Assembly (NCBI GenBank): GCA_016647705.1
Contig: CM028335.1
Coordinates: forward strand, 37,454,712-37,518,711
Length of the DNA stretch: 64,000 nt
Source of the DNA: Eucommia ulmoides
Taxonomy: Eukaryota; Streptophyta; Magnoliopsida; Garryales; Eucommiaceae
Reading direction: 5' to 3'
The translations under genes and the position numbers were made by a program. Positions 58,750-64,000 of the stretch are shown piece by piece; within the stretch, counting starts at the first letter, position 1; each line of letters opens with the position of its first letter. The notes under the pieces were generated by a model. It was not told the DNA's origin and searched no databases. It saw only the letters and a list, made by a program, of their open reading frames with translations.

Positions 58750-61700
58750 AGGGCTATTTCGTAATATGCCAAGTTTAAGGGGGGTATTTTGGTAAATTAT
58801 TATTTTTAGGGTTAATGTTAAGGAGGGTTCGAGTGCTTCGGGTATGGGTATATAGAAACCGAAGCCGAAGTGTGACAGGGGTCAGACATGCGGGGTTCGG
58901 GTGGCTTCAAAAATAAAACTCTGATATTCGACCAACCCGATGTCGGGTAGGTCCAATCGACACGTTTTGGGTATATTAATTGTTGGAGCAACAACACGAG
59001 CATCATAATTTAGCAAAGCTTTAAGGAAAAATCAACATGTGTAATGCACGTATTGCTACTCTGACAATTAATACAACATAAACATGTTGATTGGACCGGT
59101 TAAAGGCAAAACTCAACCTTCAAGCGGTACATTGCAAAAACTAAAATATCAAGGGACACGTTGAGATTACACTCAAACTTAAGGGGTAAGAAGTGTGATG
59201 TAGATTTTATATAATAATGATATAATAACGATATCACAGTTCAACCGCGATTAGCCTGACAATTAAACTAGTGACCCATGACTCGAACACTTATCCAGTT
59301 TGATCCAGTTTGATGAATGGTTTGATTTGTTTGATTTTTAAGAACATTGAATTACATAAGAAAACCATAGCACAGGACATATTTTAGCTTAGGTTCATTT
59401 ATTTAGTTCATTTTTCAATCTCGTAATACATGATGATGAAACCATAATCATCTACATGTCACAATTCATGTCATTAAGTTGATTCAAGTCAACTGAAGAA
59501 AATTTTAATTTCTAAGGAAATTATTAGTTTACATATTAAAACCATGTCATAAAACATGTTGCAACTTAGGCTTGTTTGCTTAGTTCATATTTCCATATCA
59601 TAATACGTTAAAACCATAATCATCTACATGTTATTTGGTTAATTCAAGTTCACTTATCGTGTCATAAATATTTGATATAGGATCAATTAGGGAAGGACAA
59701 AATAAACAACAAACGTCAAAAATAATGTTTTAATTAAATCTTGAACATAAAAAACATTAGGACTAAAGCTTTCTTTTGTCATGAATATCCAAAAAGATAA
59801 TAAAGGACCGACATACTTGCATTTATTTGTCATTTTGGCTTTTGAACAAATTGTGTGTAGTAGGTGTAGTTAACCACAATTTGGTGAATGTCTTACAGAA
59901 CCTAATACCTTCCCTAGGTATAATAACACCTTTCCTAAGCATAATCAACCTCCAAACATGAATTTGAATATTTGGTTAAAACCATTTATTTTGAGTCTAT
60001 TTTACTTTGGGCTATTTAAAAATTCAAAAAAAAAAATTAAGTAAATAAAGTGACGTTTGGTTAGTGTTTCCACTTTTCTCAACCCAACTAGGATGGGTTA
60101 GGTTGAGTTGAGTTGACAATTTTGTTTCTTTTCGGGAACAGAATTGTATTTAGTAACGATAATTTTTTTTTTGTGCTGGGAACAGAATCACGTTTAGTAA
60201 CGATGTTATCCTATAACTTATTTCTATTTTTTTCATTTTTTAATATTTTTCTTTTCCTTTTCTTTTTTATTTAGTCATCTCTCTCTCACCTCCATTTTCA
60301 CTCCAGCAGCCTCTCTCCGTCAAACCAATACGATCTCAATCAATCCATCTCTATCATCTTCTTCCCATCGGAAACCCATGTTTTCCGGCAATTCGCAGGC
60401 TGCAAACACCGGGAACTCGACTTTTTCTCCCTCGTGTATGACCTCCAATGGTGCTCCAACGTTCCACTCCGCGAAATCGCAGGCGCAAATCAATTCCTGT
60501 TCGAAAACGATGTCCAAATCAAGTTCGATTTCGACCTCCGATTCTGATTCGCCAGCGACCCAATTTGAGATCGAACCCGACAGAAGAATCGAAGCAATAG
60601 AAATGCATTATTTTGGAGAAAAGAACAGAGGAGAGAGAGAATCTGAATTGGGTCCTTGCATGGACAACCCAAATCATCAAGACAATGGTAGAGGTCGTTT
60701 TGCTTCTTTTGTGGAGTCACCGGCGGTGGAATTATTCTGTGGTCCGGCATCTTCCCTCGAATTCATAGCAATTTCATATAATCTCTAATTTAATTTGTTC
60801 ATGATCATCACCAAAATAGTCAATCAATCAAAGAGATGAACGATAATTGAAATGAACTGAAAAAAAATGGCAGAATCGAAACCCAGAACACTAACCCAGA
60901 TTTGTTCGATTAGACGATGGCGAGACGACGAAGACAAGAAGGCGATGTCGGTGGCGAGGTGTCGATATCTAGACAACGACGATGGCGAGATGACGACGGC
61001 CAGTCAACGGCGACGGCTCGGGCTTTGACGACGATGGCAGTGAAGAAGACGACCGTCAAGGGCTTCGAAGAAAAGGCATGGATTTGCTTTGGAGGAAAAA
61101 AGAAAAACAAATTATATGTGATTGAGCTTGAGGAAGGTCGAACAGGGACTCTTTAACATTTCTAAAAATTCCGAGCGTGTCCCTAAAGTTGGGTCGAGTT
61201 TTTTGGGCACAAAAATAAATATTTTTTTTTTGTTTCTCATTTCCTTAGGATTTTGAGAATCAATTCTCATTTTTTAGGTTGGGTTGGGTTGGAGACACCA
61301 ACCAAATGGGGCCTGAGTGACCTATCACTCTTATTCAAAACTCAATGTTAGATGGCGACCAATTTTTACATAGAAATTCACCTCAATTTAACTTAACTTT
61401 TTCGGCGCATTAAAACCCTTTTGGAAAACCCAAAAATATGTTCTTCTTTCTTGTATATATAAAAGAGATTAGTAGATTTCAGGCTATTAATTACTAGTTA
61501 TAGCGAGGATCAAACCCTGCCCGGGCCCGAAGATTAAACCTTAACCTATAACCCAAACCTGACATTGAAAAGGTTTGACCAGTCCCAACCAATAAACTTA
61601 TTTTTTTAATGTTCCATAATATTTTTTCTCTATTACTTTTATAAGAAATTTAGAAAAAAAATACGTAGAAAGGTACAAGTATAGATACAATAATATTATA

Positions 61701-63791
61701 CATGTAATGTGCATAGAAAAGATAATATACATAAACAGTATATATACATAAATACATATGACATAAAATATTTTTATTACTACTGCTTCATAACGGCCGA
61801 GCCAAGTCCTCATAAAATACTTAAAAGCCAGCCCTGACCTTAAATTTGAAGGAGTCTAAAACCTACAGCCCAAGCCTAACATTATAGGCTTAATCCCTCC
61901 ATCTGAACCATTAAAAAGTCGGGCCTAACAGGCTAAGCGAACCGCCAAAACCCATGTACACTAACCACGTTTTTAATACAATACTTGCATTATTTACATA
62001 ATTTCTTTTTCACTTTTTCGCAATCTTCAATTTTTTGACTTTTTTTCTCCACATCTCTCTTTCTCATACACGCATTTTGAGTGTATACATCACCCATCTC
62101 TGTTACACTTTAAAAATTTCTATCATTCACATCAAATCACTTTCATCCTTATATTTAAACACTGCTTTCTTTAGTACGTAAAATTTTAAACTATTAACAA
62201 ATATTGTCTCAAAAAGGTGCCCAAACGAGTTTTCACAATTTTCAAAAACTATTTTTGCAAACTGTTTTGGTAATTTCTGTAAATTGTTTTGAGTTGTAAA
62301 CTAAGACATAGCCAAAGTAATTTTAAAATAACCTGATTCATCCTCACCTATGATAAGTTCCTAAGTTTCTTTTTCGGTTACAATGTTCAGTCTTTCAACA
62401 TCCCTAGTTTTTGCTTACTTTTGATGGAAACAAATTTAATGGCCTGTTTGGTTGTCTAAATTATCCTAATTTAGGATTTTTCATGAATTGAATTGTACAT
62501 CTCTTCTTTTAAAATGACTTAATGATATTTCCGTATTATTTATATTGTAATTGCACCAATTACACCATAAAAGAGCATTTAGATTATAACCAAAATGGTT
62601 AGCTAATTTTTTTGTGTAACTGAAAACTGAAGTGCTTAGTTTTCGGTTTCAATGGATTGGATTAAAAATATAGAACGCTGTGGTGGATTTGATTTAATTA
62701 AACTCACTTGGAGACAGAATACGCATTTTAGCAATAGTTCACAAAATTCAAAGAGAAAGTACCTTCGGCAGCTACCGTGCATTTCCTCTCTAAACAAACA
62801 ACACATGGATCCATGCATGTCGGAAGCAACTCACTCACCCTCCATCCGCATTCTCTGAAAATGACATACGGATCCCAGAAAAAAATGGGAAATCAAGAGA
62901 ATATTCAGTACGCTTGTACCATAAGTTACAAGAAGTACACATTAGAAAACATATTAATAAGCTATACAATGCAGTATAGAATAGTAACAATCCCAGGGTA
63001 TATGTAATTGTTGATGTATATCAAACAAATTGGATAGATTGCCAAGGCAATGCCGTTTGGTTTGTTTTTCAGTTTCATTTTTTTTTTTTCTTTTTCTTGT
63101 CCAAGTTTCTGTTACTGATTTTTAAATTAAATATTTGGTAACCAAACAGATGCTGATTTATTTATTCTGTTTTGCTGTTTCAGTTCAAAGTTCTATGGAA
63201 CAGAAACAGAAACAGAAACACTAATCAAATGCCACCATAAAGAACAGCAGTAGTAGCATAACCACTAGAAGCCAGTAGATTAGAAACCATACCAAAATTA
63301 ATAAATCAGTATAAGCATATGATGGAATACTAACCTAACTCAAAGGCGTCGATAGCAACCAAAAGAAAACAATTGGTTTGGCATCTTTGCTAAAAATTGT
63401 AGAGAGCAAAATGGATGTGAACTACAAGTTCAGGAAACGAAAGGAATTAATTCATGTCATCTTCCAGAATTTGATAGGAATTAGGAAGCAATGGTACGAT
63501 ATCGGGAATGATTGAAATAGGGGAAATTAATGGTACTTCTGGACAAACTTCCAAGACATTCAATGTTCAAATGAAACATGCTATATAAAAAAATACAGGT
63601 TGATGGAAATAAGTAAATTTCTAACTTGAGTTGTTAAGAACTTTGCGCACCTAGCAATTTTGACTATACTCATAAGAGGGAGACATAAATATGGTGAAGA
63701 TAGAAGTTGTTGCTGCCCATTTGATTCTTTGCTAAGAATTTCCACAAGCCCATCTCTATGCCATGAACGAGCAACCATCAAAGGATTCCAT
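52098..63791 (-). CDS. XB3-type ankyrin/RING E3 ubiquitin ligase, last three exons (5' part outside window)
   Basis: Three exons join in frame on the minus strand: 63791-63651, 62854-62763 and 52627-52098, stop TGA at 52100-52098. Donors are AG/GTGCGC and AAG/GTACTT. Acceptors are CAAAG/A, TTTCAG/A and TTGCAG/G. The product reads WNPLMVARSWHR and LPLMSIVKIARECGWR, then a complete C3HC4 RING. That runs CVVC, then CYHEFCTQC, then CPLC, followed by GIISFVKL and a Ser-rich tail ending GRRSWLCTFNQSVAAGSGC. Plant XB3-family proteins (ankyrin repeats then RING) share this layout and tail. They transfer ubiquitin from an E2 to target proteins in the cytosol or at membranes. The ankyrin repeats should lie beyond 64000. 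No stop or frameshift is seen, so I take it as a live gene. The exact paralogue is undecided. Confidence 0.85.
54640..55071 (+). mobile_element. LINE-type 3' tail with poly(A)
   Basis: The sequence ends ATATATATCCATCTGCTTATC followed by an A run (55062-55071). A phrase of this type before a poly(A) is common at 3' ends of plant L1-like LINEs. No ORF upstream gives a reverse transcriptase, so only the tail is suggested. Confidence 0.4.
55600..56370 (-). pseudogene. LINE reverse transcriptase remnant
   Basis: Minus strand: GEFPINIGLYQELSLSPYFF then VLVMDELTKHIQ near 56270-56350. KTKYMHCNFSNAQRDGVVNI and VDHFRYLDSMIQ follow (56130-56230). Then CDRRIPLKLKGKFYKTGIRP and VTEMMMLRWMSGKTGEDV (55863-56042). 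This order (RT palm, then the conserved C-terminal block) is that of plant LINE-type pol genes. The segment carrying the FADD catalytic box has been lost between TKHIQ and KTKYMH. Stops follow. It is dead. Confidence 0.8.
57650..57696 (+). mobile_element. Helitron 3' terminus
   Basis: AAGCACGGGTAATTTACTAG ends at 57696 and is followed by T. It matches the canonical plant Helitron 3' end (GCACGGG arm, about 10 bases, CTAG, then T). The partner arm of the hairpin is degenerate (GTTGTGTTATG). No matching 5' end was found upstream. Confidence 0.45.
58010..59040. repeat. Non-autonomous element or repeat with GGGTTCGGG words
   Basis: The outer parts are rich in CCGACCCAAAC, GGGTTCGGGCGC, GGGGTTCGGGTGG and ACCCGATGTCGGGTAGG, unlike the AT-rich surroundings. 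The middle has a leader-like CT-rich patch (58560-58710, minus strand) and (TA)n at 58718-58747. It may be a TIR element with captured sequence. I could not define its ends. Confidence 0.3.
59320..59660. repeat. Imperfect tandem duplication
   Basis: ACCATAATCATCTACATGT occurs near 59441 and 59611, each preceded by AGTTCAT-TTTC-AT-TC-TAATAC. The unit is about 170 bp. Confidence 0.6.
60052..61308. mobile_element. TIR-like element with captured gene fragments
   Basis: The left end CGTTTGGTTAGTGTTTCCA (60053) and the reverse complement of the right end, CATTTGGTTGGTGTCTCCA (61308), form inverted repeats, both followed by CAACCCAAC-type sequence. The interior is balanced-composition DNA unlike the intron around it. 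On the minus strand 60320-60570 reads an acidic frame (LDIVFEQELICACDFAEWN, then ENMGFRWEEDDRDGLIEIVL-stop) that looks like a genuine C-terminus. A second ORF-like piece is at 60917-61156 (plus). The parent genes are not recognised. Target duplication not identified. Confidence 0.5.
60320..60570 (-). pseudogene. Captured gene 3' fragment, acidic C-terminus
   Basis: Open from about 60570 to a TGA at 60322-60320, Glu/Asp-rich with alternating hydrophobics (GESESEVEIELDLDIVFE; DGLIEIVLV). Composition and codon balance fit a real coding 3' end. Upstream of 60570 the frame no longer looks coding. Function unknown. Confidence 0.35.
62763..62854 (-). CDS. Penultimate exon: first RING cysteines
   Basis: A 92-bp exon reading ECGWRVSELLPTCMDPCVVC then LERKCTVAAEG. 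It supplies the first Cys-x2-Cys pair of the RING. It is too short to stand out on its own. The acceptor TTTCAG/A and donor GAAG/GTACTT keep frame with both neighbours. Confidence 0.87.
63050..63235. mobile_element. MITE with (TTTCTG)n subterminal repeats, in XB3-type gene intron
   Basis: The left end TGCCGTTTGGTTTGTTTTTC and the reverse complement of the right end, TGGCATTTGATTAGTGTTTC followed by TGTTTCTGTTTCTG, are inverted. Same architecture as 7883-8241 inside the Helitron. It lies in the 796-bp intron between 62855 and 63650. Confidence 0.5.
63651..63791 (-). CDS. Upstream exon: linker between ankyrin repeats and RING
   Basis: A 141-bp exon reading WNPLMVARSWHRDGLVEILS, then QQQLLSSPYLCLPLMSIVKIA with the Arg codon split at the donor (AG/GTGCGC at 63651/63650). 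The start at 63791 rests on an acceptor (TTTTCCTATATGATCAAAG) that is acceptable but not strong. Confidence 0.8.
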
Positions 63792-64000
63792 CTTTGATCA
63801 TATAGGAAAACACAAGTTAGGGAATTATTCATTGATAAACAGAGATATACAAGGATAGATGTTTCACTAAAGTAACTGAAAGTTTTTATTTGAAACATTG
63901 CATGTTGAATCAATGGCTTACAGATTGCCTGGAAGCTTGCTGACAAAAAAGGATTTATTTGTTTTTGTTGTTTTTTTAACAAATAAATAAAATTTATATG

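Larger units (their letters stand above)
52628..62762 (-). other. 10.1-kb last intron of the XB3-type gene, TE-filled
   Basis: Bounded by donor GTACTT (62762) and acceptor TTGCAG (52628). It contains LINE pieces, a Helitron 3' end, a TIR element with captured sequence, (TA)n tracts and duplications. From 52628 to 54640 I recognise nothing. It contains a C15 run at 53279-53293 and small fortuitous ORFs. Confidence 0.8.

Noticed and set aside
62652..63007. Two short plus-strand ORFs (62652-62858 and 62777-63007)
   Set aside because: They are antisense to the 92-bp RING exon and its introns and have no features of their own.

Overview
This window looks like intergenic and intronic DNA from a large, AT-rich flowering-plant genome, probably a eudicot. 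The evidence is the mix of Helitron, Ty1/copia, Ty3/gypsy chromovirus, LINE, hAT-like and foldback elements, GT-AG introns, and one host gene of a plant E3 ligase family. I see no bacterial-type operons, CRISPR arrays or rRNA genes. The species cannot be named from the sequence.

Layout: (1) 1-11601 is one minus-strand Helitron, cut by the window edge inside its 3' hairpin. It holds a five-exon Rep/helicase gene with two frameshifts, a separate gag-like ORF, long GAAACA-type hexamer arrays and a captured gene 5' end. (2) 11.7-14.6 kb has an LTR-like block and a 1-kb foldback element. (3) 14631 is a second Helitron 5' terminus, on the plus strand. (4) 15067-17932 is a copia element with both LTRs but most of its interior deleted. 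(5) 18.2-21.65 kb holds LTR remnants. (6) 21.65-31.7 kb is a minus-strand LTR element whose left LTR was split by a second minus-strand LTR element (21792-27067, target duplication CATTG) carrying only a decayed gag-like gene. (7) 33920-44399 is a complete but dead Tekay/Del-like chromovirus (target duplication ACTCA). Its left LTR carries a 599-bp hAT-like insertion. (8) 44881-46799 is a solo LTR (target duplication GAATT). (9) 46.8-51.8 kb has a hairpin, several tandem arrays and a foldback relative.

The one host gene I can support runs on the minus strand from beyond the right edge down to 52098. Its last three exons (63791-63651, 62854-62763, 52627-52098) join in frame at canonical splice sites. 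They encode the C-terminal part of an XB3-type ankyrin-repeat/RING E3 ubiquitin ligase with a complete C3HC4 RING. The RING is split by a 10.1-kb last intron that has collected LINE, Helitron and TIR-element debris.

I found no new multi-gene system. The more unusual observations are the RING-splitting TE-filled intron, the gag-like ORF and hexamer arrays inside the Helitron, the palindromic GCCTAGGC arrays shared by two unrelated LTR families, and the nested insertions whose empty sites can be read from sister LTRs. Family names rest on motif recognition, without database searches.
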